A stretch of 64,000 nt of DNA from Iodidimonas nitroreducens (GTDB lineage Bacteria > Pseudomonadota > Alphaproteobacteria > Sphingomonadales > Rhodothalassiaceae), in NCBI RefSeq assembly GCF_008579165.1, contig NZ_BKCN01000013.1; one strand, 5' to 3'. A model generated the notes under the pieces. The model did no database searches. It was not told where the DNA came from and saw only the letters and a list, made by a program, of their open reading frames with translations. Shown one piece after another: positions 46,740 to 55,367 of this stretch. Position 1 is the first letter of the stretch; the number at the start of each line of letters is the position of its first letter. Made by a program: the position numbers and the translations under genes.

Positions 46740-47336
46740 TCAATAACCGCATTCATTCATGTATTTTGCGCAAAGCTGCAGGGCTTTGGCAATGTGCTTT
46801 TCCACCGTACTCACAGAAATCCCCAGTGTTTTGGCGATCTCCTTATGCGACAGACCTTTCATCTGTCGCAAAATAAAAACCTGCCGACACTGAGGTGGCA
46901 GGGTTTCAACCGCTTGGGCAAACATCATCAGGCGTTTTTTTTGATGGAGCTGCTCATCAATCGCCACCACATCGTCTATAATCCCCTGGGATGCCAAATC
47001 CTCCAGAAGGCTGATCACATTTTTTTTCTGCCCCGCCCGCGCCTTAAAAGAGAGATTGCGCGCAATGCGAAACAGATAGGCTTTGGCATTCTCCAGCTTT
47101 TCCGATTTCCGGGCCGCAAAAGCCCGCAGATAAACATCCTGCATGATGTCATCCACCTCGCTTTTATCGGTACCCTTTGGCATCAATTGCCTGACATAAT
47201 GCTGCAGGATCGGCGCGGATTCAAGATAGGTGCTGTGAATATCACGCCCGGCATCCCCCGCCGGATCGGCGGGTTGGTCCGCTTCCTCTGTCGGGGCAAC
47301 AGCGCCTTTGTTGCCATGGCCGGAATGATCGTCCAC
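46740..47336 (-). CDS. ECF RNA polymerase sigma factor, FecI-like
   Basis: 198 residues. Region 2: DDIMQDVYLRAFAARKSEKL and AKAYLFRIARNLSFK; region 4: ETLPPQCRQVFILRQMKGLSHKEIAKTLGISVSTVEKHIAKAL. This is the FecI group pattern. GTG start at 47336 is supported by GGGGAG five bases upstream; an earlier GTG is possible. It is followed by fecR (52 bp) and the STN-type TonB receptor. By analogy with Fec systems it would transcribe the receptor gene when the ligand binds. Confidence 0.9.
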   Translation of the reverse strand: MDDHSGHGNKGAVAPTEEADQPADPAGDAGRDIHSTYLESAPILQHYVRQLMPKGTDKSEVDDIMQDVYLRAFAARKSEKLENAKAYLFRIARNLSFKARAGQKKNVISLLEDLASQGIIDDVVAIDEQLHQKKRLMMFAQAVETLPPQCRQVFILRQMKGLSHKEIAKTLGISVSTVEKHIAKALQLCAKYMNECGY

Positions 47337-47433
47337 AAAAACTCCCCAAAAAAAAACCAACTCAGATTATGTCATATCACGTAAAAATAATGGAAGATTA
47401 TAATCATTGCCCGCCCGCGCCTTAAAAGCCATT

Positions 47434-48498
47434 TCATCCATCACAGGCCATGCGGCAGCCTGTTTTGCTGCTTTCCTCTGCCGCCGCCAATATTGAAAGG
47501 CCTTGGCGGGCATTCAAAGGATCGACCGGCACATCCGCCCCATCAAGGATCGCTTTGGCCATGCCGCCATAAAAAGCGCCATAATGCCCCGGCACCGCCC
47601 GTTGATCCCCCGGCAATAGCCCGATGGCACCCCCCTCGGCATCAAAAAGCGCCACATCCACAAGCGGCAGATCACCCCCCCATAAAGCCCCCGCCTGATG
47701 ATCATCAGGCCGCCGGCCCGCCTTCAGCCAGGCTTCCTGAGGATCGAGCCCATAGGCAAAAAAACTGCCCCCATCCCCATGGGCCATGATGGTGGGGCCG
47801 GGTTTGGGGGCAAGGGTGGTGACATGCAAAACCACCCGGCGGGGGCCGTAAAACAGAACCAGATGAAAATAATCACAAACCCGCGCCCCCGGCCTTTGCT
47901 GCTGGCAATCGGCGGTGATCGCATCCGGCTGACCAAACAGGCACAGCGCCTGATCGATCAGATGCGCCCCCAGATCATAAAGCACCCCCGCCCCCGGCGC
48001 GGGCACCTCGCGCCAGCCTTGTTTGATCTGTGGGCGAAAACGATCAAAATGCAGCTCAACACATGACACAGCCCCCAATCGGCCTTGGGCCATCGCGGAT
48101 TGCAGGCTTAAAAAACCACTATCCCAGCGCCGGTTCTGAAACACCGAAAGATGCCGCTTTTCCTTTTGTGCCAGCGCGATCAGCGCATCGGCCTGCCCGG
48201 CATCCAGCGCCAGCGGTTTATCCACCACCACATGCTTTCCCGCTTCCAGCGCCTTTTGAGCATAAGTGAAATGGCTGTCATTGGGGGTGGCCACCACGAT
48301 CAGATCCAGATCATCACGCCCGATCAGATCATCCGCCGATCCCATCACCGCTGCCCCCGGGCAATCTTGGGCGATCTGCTCTGCCCGGCTGCTGTGAATG
48401 GCGGCCAGATGCATCCGGGGCTCCAGCCCGATCAGCGGGGCATGAAAAACCGATCCCGCAAGGCCATAGCCCAATAGCCCCACTTTGATCCGGTCCAT
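47434..48498 (-). CDS. Gfo/Idh/MocA family NAD(P)-dependent oxidoreductase
   Basis: 354 residues. Rossmann start KVGLLGYGLAGSVFHAPLIG, then VVATPNDSHFTYAQKALEAGKHVVVDKPLAL with the EKP-equivalent DKP motif (catalytic Lys). HLSVFQNRRWDSGFLSL and GAGVLYDLGAHLIDQAL contain the D-x-x-x-H pair of the family. The form matches the short-chain YdgJ/YvaA subgroup acting on sugars or inositol-like alcohols. Substrate unknown. It is separated from fecI by about 100 bp, and the BciB-like gene precedes it by 88 bp. Confidence 0.9.
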   Translation of the reverse strand: MDRIKVGLLGYGLAGSVFHAPLIGLEPRMHLAAIHSSRAEQIAQDCPGAAVMGSADDLIGRDDLDLIVVATPNDSHFTYAQKALEAGKHVVVDKPLALDAGQADALIALAQKEKRHLSVFQNRRWDSGFLSLQSAMAQGRLGAVSCVELHFDRFRPQIKQGWREVPAPGAGVLYDLGAHLIDQALCLFGQPDAITADCQQQRPGARVCDYFHLVLFYGPRRVVLHVTTLAPKPGPTIMAHGDGGSFFAYGLDPQEAWLKAGRRPDDHQAGALWGGDLPLVDVALFDAEGGAIGLLPGDQRAVPGHYGAFYGGMAKAILDGADVPVDPLNARQGLSILAAAEESSKTGCRMACDG

Positions 48499-48586
48499 GG
48501 CGAAGGTCCTTATTTTTCAGTTTTCATGACAAAGCGCACGCACTGTGCCCCACAATCATGAAGCGAGATATATTTGCTTTTCATTC

Positions 48587-49902
48587 TCAAGGGGATTTGA
48601 TGGATTTTTTCTCGGTCGGGCGGGGGCGAAGGCCATAAGCCGCCACCAGATCCCAAACATGGGCGGGCACCATGTTTTTCAGCCGGGCCGGATGCGCCCG
48701 GCGCAGATGCAGCACGGTTTCGATGGCTTTCATCTCAAGGCGGGCACGGGCAAATTCCAGCCCCTTTGGCCCCAAACGCGGCTGCAGGAACGCAACAATC
48801 GGGCGCAACCAGCCGGGCATCCGGCGCAAAGGCAGGCCGCCTGCCGCACGTTCGGTATTGTGCAGAAATCCGGTGACCGCCCCCTTCCGCCGCCCTTTAT
48901 CGGCTAAAGGCCGACGCACCAGCCGATCCCCCAAAAGCGCCAGCAGATCCGCCCCGCGCTCATTGCGGGCGATCACCCATTGATCGCCATCGCCCCCCAT
49001 ATAGCCCACCGTGATATCCGCAAGACGATTGGTATAATCCACACAGGATTTGCAGGTGAGGGGGAAAAAATCGGCGGGCAGATTGCTCAAAGGCAGCTTC
49101 AAAAACGGATGGTGCGCGGCGGGCGGCCATCATCAAAGCGCAATTCCACCCTGTAATCGGTGCGAAATTCCAGATAGCTGATGCGATCGGGATCGGGTTC
49201 GAGCAAGGACAGAAAATGATGAAAGGCATCGGTGGTGGTATTATCCGAACAGGGCGTGCCAATGACATGGATGCGCTCGAACCCCAAAGTCTGCTCCAAA
49301 GCCCGCAAGGCATAGATCTGGCAGGGAATCCCAATCACCGCCAAGCGCCGATAGCCCATCGCCTGCGCTGGCTCCAGAAGCGATAGCAAAGGCGCATAGC
49401 CCATCCGCATCCCTCGGCAATGGGCCAGCGCCGCCGGATCGGTGACCATCACCGGCACCGGCTTCCAGCGATCATCGGGATGGGGGGCCATGGTCAGCAC
49501 CGCATCCACATGCCCCTGTTCCAGTAATTGTGCGGCAAGGGCCGTGGTCAATCCGGTCCATTGGGCTTGTTCGGCGGGGGGATCGAGGCGCGCCCGGATC
49601 ATAGAGTGGATCACCCCGAAAAACCGCTCATCGCCAAGGTCTGGATCGGCAGCGCGGCCATGCACGGCTTTTTCCATGGCCGGATAATCCGGAGCGATGA
49701 ACTGGCAGGCCCGCCCGCAGGCCTTGCCGCGATCCTGGCCCGCGCCCATCCGCGAAACCCCGCAATCGGTGCATAAGCCGGGGCGCGCCGCTCCCACCAA
49801 AGGCGGGCTGATGAGCCCCTTTTGGGCCAATTGGCGGGTGATGGATGGCCTTTCTTCCTGGCTGTCGCTCATTTTTTGCCTGTCTGCTGAGGGTCTTTCC
49901 AT
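48587..49902 (-). CDS. FrhB/BciB-like Fe-S flavoprotein (frameshifted as assembled)
   Basis: Coenzyme F420 hydrogenase/dehydrogenase beta-subunit family. RPGLCTDCGVSRMGAGQDRGKACGRACQF gives four or more Cys for one Fe-S cluster; VIGIPCQIYALRALE and VIGTPCSDNTTTDAFHHFL follow. After the break, FFPLTCKSCVDYTNRLADITVGYMGG supplies the C-terminal Cys. The break at 49101-49105 (five T on the minus strand, should be six) joins RTIRF to LKLPLSNLP for about 438 residues. The wording resembles BciB (8-vinyl chlorophyllide reductase) and 7-hydroxymethyl-chlorophyll reductase more than archaeal FrhB, from memory of these families. If right, the organism may make bacteriochlorophyll. No other pigment gene is in the window. 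Confidence 0.72.
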
Positions 49903-50874
49903 GATCCTTGATGGCCCATCACTGTGGCAGCAATCCACCTTCGAGACAATGAAATCCGCCACCGTCTCAACCCCTGTGCCAGCGCGGATATTGCAAAAAA
50001 CAAAAGGCCGGGCGCCCCGCATCTTTTTGCTATCGCGATCCATCACCTCAAGGGAGGCCCCACCAATGGCGCCAGATCGATCTTCACCCCAAAAAAGGCG
50101 GGCGACCATAAAACCAGAGTTGATGGTCTATTTGGCGATAGAGCGGCGCACCCGCAGATTATCATGATCGCCGCATTCACCAGCATCAAAGGTTCATTGT
50201 GCAGCGCACAAGAGGCGGATGCAAGCCCAAGAGTGACGAAACATCAGCGCCCGGCACTGCACGCTATGGTAAGGGCCGGCTTGGCGGTGAGAGAAAAGAA
50301 TGCGGTCTAAAACCAGTGCGATAAGGTGTTGAGTCCCAGGATCCGTTTGCGAATCCGTTTGCGAATCCGACTATGCCTTCCTGCCGACTCTCCTGAACGA
50401 TTCGCGCTTTTGGCGAGGGGCAGGGCCAGATTAATCGCGAATATCGGCTTTTCCACCAATAACATAGAATATATGTCAAATATCACGCTATTGTGATATA
50501 TGTCCAAATATTACCAGAGCATGACAAAAGCCACTTTGACTTCTTAACAGATCATGCAGATTGTAATCATTCAAATGATGCATCGCAAAGGCAAAAGCAC
50601 TAGAGTTTCATATCATTTCTCATTGAGCCGCACTCTTTTGAAACAATCACAGATGGTTAATGTTTTTTGATGAATTTTCTTAATAAAAACCAAGCTTTTA
50701 ACGTTAATTAACGCATTGTTAAAAAACGGAAAATTTTTAGAAAAAATACTATTTGCCCGGTCCCCGGACTCTCCCTAACGCTCTGGGGACCGACGGATTG
50801 CTGATCGACCGATATATCTTTTTCCCTTTCAACCCCACAGGCGATCCGTATTCATTTTCAAGGATTGAACGATC
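49903..50874. other. gene-poor, AT-rich region upstream of the DUF4402 operon
   Basis: No convincing gene in 972 bp; the short frames here lack family similarity and start signals. It contains a 12-bp tandem repeat (ATCCGTTTGCGA, 50341-50369), a 7-bp inverted repeat ATATCAC/GTGATAT (50480-50499) flanked by direct copies of ATATGTC-type sequence, the palindrome CGTTAATTAACG (50702-50713), and a leader hairpin. AT content rises sharply from about 50440, as expected of a strong or regulated promoter. Confidence 0.6.
50759..50791 (+). promoter_or_regulatory. leader hairpin before the DUF4402 gene
   Basis: GGTCCCC (50759-50765) and GGGGACC (50785-50791) form a perfect 7-bp stem with a 19-base loop, about 85 bp before the start codon. 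It may stabilise the mRNA or be a protein-binding site. Confidence 0.45.
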
Positions 50875-51378
50875 ATGACCATCAAATTTCTGACTAAACT
50901 CTCTGCCGCTGCATTTGCCTTTGCTTTGGGCATTTCCAGCGCCTCTGCCCAGCAGGTCGCCAACACCAATGGTGATGCCAATGCCGAAATCGTTCGCGCC
51001 CTGAGCGTGACCCAGAATGTGGCTTTGGATTTCTCGACCATCGCCCTGCCGGTAGGCAATACCGCCGGTACGGTCGTTCTGGCCACCGATGGCACCACCA
51101 GCGGCACCTTCACCCCCACGGGCACGCCCGTAGCCGGTGCCTTCACCATTGATGGCCCCGCCGCTGCCGTTGCCACCATCACCCTGCCTGCCACCGGCGT
51201 GAACCTGACATCAGGCGCCAATACCATGGTCCTTGATACCTTCACGAGCAGTGCGCCCACCGTCACCCTCACGGGCGGCACCGGCACCTTCACGGTTGGC
51301 GGCACCCTTAATATCGGCGCATCACAAGCGCTCGGCGCCTATACCGGCACCTATGCCGTTCAGGTCGATATTCCCTGA
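50875..51378 (+). CDS. DUF4402 family secreted protein, probable pilin-like subunit
   Basis: 167 residues with a clear signal peptide (AFAFALGISSASAQ). The mature part is Thr/Gly/Ala-rich and beta-strand-like, with LSVTQNVALDFSTIALP near the start and LGAYTGTYAVQVDIP at the end. Both are the DUF4402 pattern, with the Y-x-G-x-Y-x-V-x-V ending as in fimbrial subunits. No Cys. It is followed by a strong hairpin and then chaperone and usher genes, so it is probably the major subunit of a chaperone-usher-like surface fibre. ATG follows AAGGA with good spacing. Confidence 0.85.
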   Translation: MTIKFLTKLSAAAFAFALGISSASAQQVANTNGDANAEIVRALSVTQNVALDFSTIALPVGNTAGTVVLATDGTTSGTFTPTGTPVAGAFTIDGPAAAVATITLPATGVNLTSGANTMVLDTFTSSAPTVTLTGGTGTFTVGGTLNIGASQALGAYTGTYAVQVDIP

Positions 51379-51393
51379 TCGGCCTTAGCTTTA

Positions 51394-51445
51394 AATAAAA
51401 AATGGGTGCACTCAGGATCAGTTTCCGATGCACCCATTTTTTATT
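51394..51445. terminator. 17-bp perfect-stem hairpin after the DUF4402 gene
   Basis: AATAAAAAATGGGTGCA (51394-51410) and its exact complement (51429-51445) enclose an 18-base loop. The T-run after the GC core fits an intrinsic terminator working in either direction. Partial read-through would give less chaperone and usher mRNA than subunit mRNA. Confidence 0.82.
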
Positions 51446-51517
51446 GATGCGCCAGATGATGCGCCAGATAATAGGTAAGATATTGACGCAGCCTGAAATA
51501 ATATGTGAAACATCTTT

Positions 51518-52309
51518 ATGAAATTTTTTCTCAACTGTCTCACATCCCTTGGTTTTTTATCCTTCCTGCTGCTCGCCACCCCGGGCCATGCGCAGGGGGT
51601 ATCGGCCTTTCCCCAAAGGGTCGAGCTCAGCCCGGAAAACCGCATCGCCACGGTGACCCTGTTCAATCGTGGAACCGAGCGATCAACCTATCGCATCAGC
51701 TTCATCAATTATCGCCAAGGCCATGATGGTAAGATGGAAGCCATCGACACCCCGCCCGAGGGCGAAGGCTTTGCCGATGGCATGATCCGCTTTTCGCCCC
51801 GGCAGGTGATTTTGCCACCCGGCGAGCCACAAACCGTGCGGCTGATGCTGCGCACGCCGCCGGATCTGGCGGATGGCGAATATCGCAGCCATTTGATGCT
51901 GCAAAGCATCCCCCCAAGCCAACCCATTGAAGATGATCCCGATCCTGAAGAACTCAGTGTGTCGCTCAATATCGTTTATGGCTTTTCCATTCCGATTTTC
52001 GTGCAGGTTGGCGAGCTTTCCATCGCCGGGCGGATCGAGCCTGCCGGTTTTGATGCCCAAGGACAGCCGATCATTCGTATATATAATGAAGGCAGCCGCC
52101 ATTTGCGCGCCGATCTGGTTGTTTTATCAAGAACAAGCGAAGTCACCCGGATCAATGGTCTGGCGGTTTATCTCAGCACGGGCTATCTCGATTTTCCCAT
52201 TGATCTGTCATCCTTGGCCCCGGAACTCAAAAACACGCCTTTAACACTAGAACTGCGGATGCTGGATGATGGGCCGGTTTTATCGCAAACCCAGATCAGC
52301 GTGCCATAA
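51518..52309 (+). CDS. periplasmic PapD-like fimbrial chaperone
   Basis: 263 residues with a signal peptide (FLLLATPGHAQ). Two immunoglobulin-like domains are expected: VELSPENRIATVTLFNRGTERSTYRISFINY (G1 strand and subunit-binding area), then FSPRQVILPPGEPQTVRLMLRTPPDLADGEYRSHL. The latter is the P-x-x-x-x-L-x-P-G-x-x-Q-x-x-R pattern of pilus chaperones. NIVYGFSIPIFVQ matches the domain junction. It would donate a strand to the DUF4402 subunit and deliver it to the usher encoded 48 bp downstream. Confidence 0.87.
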   Translation: MKFFLNCLTSLGFLSFLLLATPGHAQGVSAFPQRVELSPENRIATVTLFNRGTERSTYRISFINYRQGHDGKMEAIDTPPEGEGFADGMIRFSPRQVILPPGEPQTVRLMLRTPPDLADGEYRSHLMLQSIPPSQPIEDDPDPEELSVSLNIVYGFSIPIFVQVGELSIAGRIEPAGFDAQGQPIIRIYNEGSRHLRADLVVLSRTSEVTRINGLAVYLSTGYLDFPIDLSSLAPELKNTPLTLELRMLDDGPVLSQTQISVP

Positions 52310-52357
52310 GCGCGATCATGCGTATGCGGTCCACCCAAAACAAGGTCAAGCAAGGCG

Positions 52358-55300
52358 GTGGCAAATAAAGCGCAGATAAAAGCTTTTGCTTATGCCGGTT
52401 TTCTGTGTTGTTTGCTGTTCTTCCTTGATCTTACCCTCAAACCCATCGAAGCGGCGGCCCAAAATGCTCCCGCTGAAACGGGAACGGCTGAAGGAAACAG
52501 CCCGGATTTGATGGATCTGGTTGAACGGCCCGATGAAGAAGGGCTGATTTTCGATCTGCGTCTTGAAGATTTTCTGCTGGCACCGGGGTTTTTCATCTTT
52601 CAAGATCAAGATGATCCCGATCTTTATTGGATTCCCCTTTCGGCCTTTTTTCAAAATGTGGAATTGGCGATTGAGGTAAAGCCCGCTGAAGGCCGGGCCG
52701 AAGGCTGGGCTTTTGAAGAAAAGCGAGCCTTTCTGCTTGATCTTGATGCCGGGATCATCCGGTTTGATGGCCGGGAAAGCCGCCTGAAGCCCGGCGATGC
52801 CGAACGCCATTTCGATGATCTTTATGTGCCCCATCTTTTGATCGAACGCTGGCTGGGCATTCATTTCTTTTTCAATATCCGCCGCCTGAGCATCGAGCTT
52901 TCATCCCAAACGCCTTTGCCTTTGGAAATGCGGCTGGCCGCCGAAGATCGCCGCCGCACGCTTCGCCAGCGCCGGGAGATGGGCAGCCTGCCACGCTTTT
53001 ATGCCGAACCCCAAAGCATCACCGTTCCCTTCATCGACAGCAATCTGGCGCTGAGCGCCCAGGACAGCGAATCGCAATCCAATCTGCGCGGCAATTATTC
53101 CATCCAGGCCACAGGCAGCCTTGCCCAGCAGGATTTATCCCTGTTCATCAATGGCGCGCTCTCTTCGGATGGGGGGGCGGAAACCCCCTCATTAAGGCTC
53201 ACTTTGGGCCGGGAATTCGTTGAAGAAGGGGCCGCGCCCTTGGGCCTGCGGGCCTGGCAGGCGGGCGATATCACCACCCCCATCGCCCCGCTGGTGGGGG
53301 GATCAACCATTGGCCGGGGCCTGCGTTTATCCACCTATGGCAGTGATCGCCGCAGCCGGGGCAATCGCATCACCCTGCGCGGTGATCTGCCCGAAGGCTG
53401 GGAGGCCGAACTCTATCGCAATACCACCCTGATCGCCTTTCAAACCGGTGAAACCGGCAGCGGGCGCTATGAATTTACCGATGTGCCCATCGTGAGCGGC
53501 ATGAATGTGTTTCGCATCGTTTTATTTGGCCCCCAAGGCCAGCGCCGGGAGCATACGGAACGATTTCTATCAAGCGCTGCCTTTGTCGAGGCTGGGGAGA
53601 CCGAGATGGAACTGGCGATCAATCAGATCGACCGCAGCCTGATCGGCACCCGGCGCGAAGCCTCGATCAACCCCGATCGGGGCGATCTGCGCGGTGTTTT
53701 CCAGCTTGATCATGGCATCAGCGAACGCCTTTCGCTGGGGCTGCAAATCACCCGGGCGAGCGTATCCGAACCGGGGCAAAGCTCGCTTTTGAGCGAGACC
53801 AAAGACACCACCTTCTTTGGAACCAATCTGCTGGCAGGCATCGGGCCTTTATTGATCGAACTGAATGCGGTGGCCGATGAAAGCGGCGGAGTGGGCCTGC
53901 GTGGGGATCTGCAAACCCTTTTGGGACGAAACAGCATCAGCCTTTCGCATCAGGAATTTCGCGGGCTGGAAAGCGCCCTGAGCAATATTTCCGAATTTCG
54001 CGATTCCCTGCGGCGGATCACCGAGATTGATCTGGCCAGTAGCCTTGATCTGGGCTTTCTGGGCCATTTCCCCCTGACCTTTTCCGCAAGCCGGCGGGAA
54101 ACCACCGCCGATGATCGCGATTGGCAGATTGGCGGTCGCCTCACCCGACGCATCGGACGGTTCAGCGCCACATTGGAGCAGGTCAATCGCCTGCGAACCA
54201 TCGGTTCCGATCAGGGTGATCTGTTTTTTCGTGTGGGGACCCTTTTGGGGCGGACCAATCTGCGCGGCGAATTGCGCACCGAGCTTTTCCCCGATAGCCG
54301 ATTGACCGAAGCCAATTTCGGCATCGATTATCGTTTGGCCAATCGCTTTGGGGTGCAGGGCACCATACGCCGCAATCTGGATAGCGATCTTACCAGTTTT
54401 TCCGCCGGTTCCTTTTATGATTTCAAACAATTTTCACTGGCTTTGAATGGCAGCCTCGATACCGATGGCGCCATTGGCGCGGGGCTGTCTTTGCGGGTTT
54501 CCAGCGGCTATAATCCCCGCGATGATCGCCTGCATTTCAGCTCTTATCCCAATGGCACCGGGGGGGCGCTGGCGGCCTTTGTTTTTGTGGATCGCAATGC
54601 CAATGGCCGCCATGATCCCGGCGAAATCGGCCTGCCGGATGTGAAATTCCGGCTTGAAGGGCAGGTAATGTCGGATGCCACCGATGAAACCGGGATGACC
54701 TTCATCCAAGGGGTTTCGCCTTATTTGCCCCGGCGCATGGTGATTGAAAAAATTTCCCTGCGCGATCCGTTTCTGGCCGATGTGCGCGGCGATGTGCGGG
54801 TGATGGCGCGCCCCGGACAAACCACCTTCATCGATTTTCCCATCGTGCCCACGGGGGAAATCGATGGCACGATCCGCTTTACGCGCTTCAATCGTACCGA
54901 TCCCGGTCGCGGGGCCCGCCTTTTTCTGATCCCCGCCGATGCAAGCCGCATCGCCACAGGTGAGAGAATCGAACAGATTTCAGGCTTTGACGGCTATTAT
55001 TATTTTGGTCAGGTGCCCTATGGCCGCTATGAACTGGTGGCCAATGTGCCCGGCCTTGATCCCCAAAGCCGGGCGGTGGAGCTGAATGAAGACACAGAAG
55101 CCCTTTTCGGTCTTGATTTTCAGTTTGAATTCCCCATCCCGTTTATTTTGCTGGATGATTTGCGGCCGGCCCCCGCCATCTTCGGGCGCGGCGAACCACC
55201 CCATCTGCGCTTATCTTTGGGCATTCGCGCCCCGGCGCTCGCCCCGGATCGGCTGTTCATTCCCCGGCTGAAAATCCGCTTGAAAAGCCCCCCGCCTGCG

Positions 55301-55360
55301 GTGGTGCCATCGATCCCCGCCTTGCGGATGATCATCCCCCCCGCGCCAGCCATTATCTAG
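52358..55360 (+). CDS. outer-membrane usher-like protein with C-terminal SdrD-B-like repeat
   Basis: 1,000 residues starting at GTG 52358 after CAAGGCG. The N-terminal hydrophobic signal is followed by an acidic segment. A long beta-rich barrel begins near residue 220 (SNLRGNYSIQATGSLAQQDL) and contains GDLPEGWEAELYRNTTLIAFQTGETGSGRYEF, a plug-like element resembling FimD/CsgG-independent ushers. Near residue 745 FVDRNANGRHDPGEIGLPDV has the D-x-N-x-N-G-x-x-D-x-G-E calcium-loop sequence of SdrD-B/carboxypeptidase-regulatory domains. The usual usher disulfide is not evident. It is probably the secretion pore of this locus; a divergent usher family. Confidence 0.78.
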   Translation: MANKAQIKAFAYAGFLCCLLFFLDLTLKPIEAAAQNAPAETGTAEGNSPDLMDLVERPDEEGLIFDLRLEDFLLAPGFFIFQDQDDPDLYWIPLSAFFQNVELAIEVKPAEGRAEGWAFEEKRAFLLDLDAGIIRFDGRESRLKPGDAERHFDDLYVPHLLIERWLGIHFFFNIRRLSIELSSQTPLPLEMRLAAEDRRRTLRQRREMGSLPRFYAEPQSITVPFIDSNLALSAQDSESQSNLRGNYSIQATGSLAQQDLSLFINGALSSDGGAETPSLRLTLGREFVEEGAAPLGLRAWQAGDITTPIAPLVGGSTIGRGLRLSTYGSDRRSRGNRITLRGDLPEGWEAELYRNTTLIAFQTGETGSGRYEFTDVPIVSGMNVFRIVLFGPQGQRREHTERFLSSAAFVEAGETEMELAINQIDRSLIGTRREASINPDRGDLRGVFQLDHGISERLSLGLQITRASVSEPGQSSLLSETKDTTFFGTNLLAGIGPLLIELNAVADESGGVGLRGDLQTLLGRNSISLSHQEFRGLESALSNISEFRDSLRRITEIDLASSLDLGFLGHFPLTFSASRRETTADDRDWQIGGRLTRRIGRFSATLEQVNRLRTIGSDQGDLFFRVGTLLGRTNLRGELRTELFPDSRLTEANFGIDYRLANRFGVQGTIRRNLDSDLTSFSAGSFYDFKQFSLALNGSLDTDGAIGAGLSLRVSSGYNPRDDRLHFSSYPNGTGGALAAFVFVDRNANGRHDPGEIGLPDVKFRLEGQVMSDATDETGMTFIQGVSPYLPRRMVIEKISLRDPFLADVRGDVRVMARPGQTTFIDFPIVPTGEIDGTIRFTRFNRTDPGRGARLFLIPADASRIATGERIEQISGFDGYYYFGQVPYGRYELVANVPGLDPQSRAVELNEDTEALFGLDFQFEFPIPFILLDDLRPAPAIFGRGEPPHLRLSLGIRAPALAPDRLFIPRLKIRLKSPPPAVVPSIPALRMIIPPAPAII

Positions 55361-55367
55361 ATGCGGT

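Noticed and set aside
50829..51305. 158-codon minus-strand frame rich in Val/Ala/Thr
   Set aside because: Mirror of the repetitive DUF4402 gene, which has a signal peptide, ribosome site and family match.
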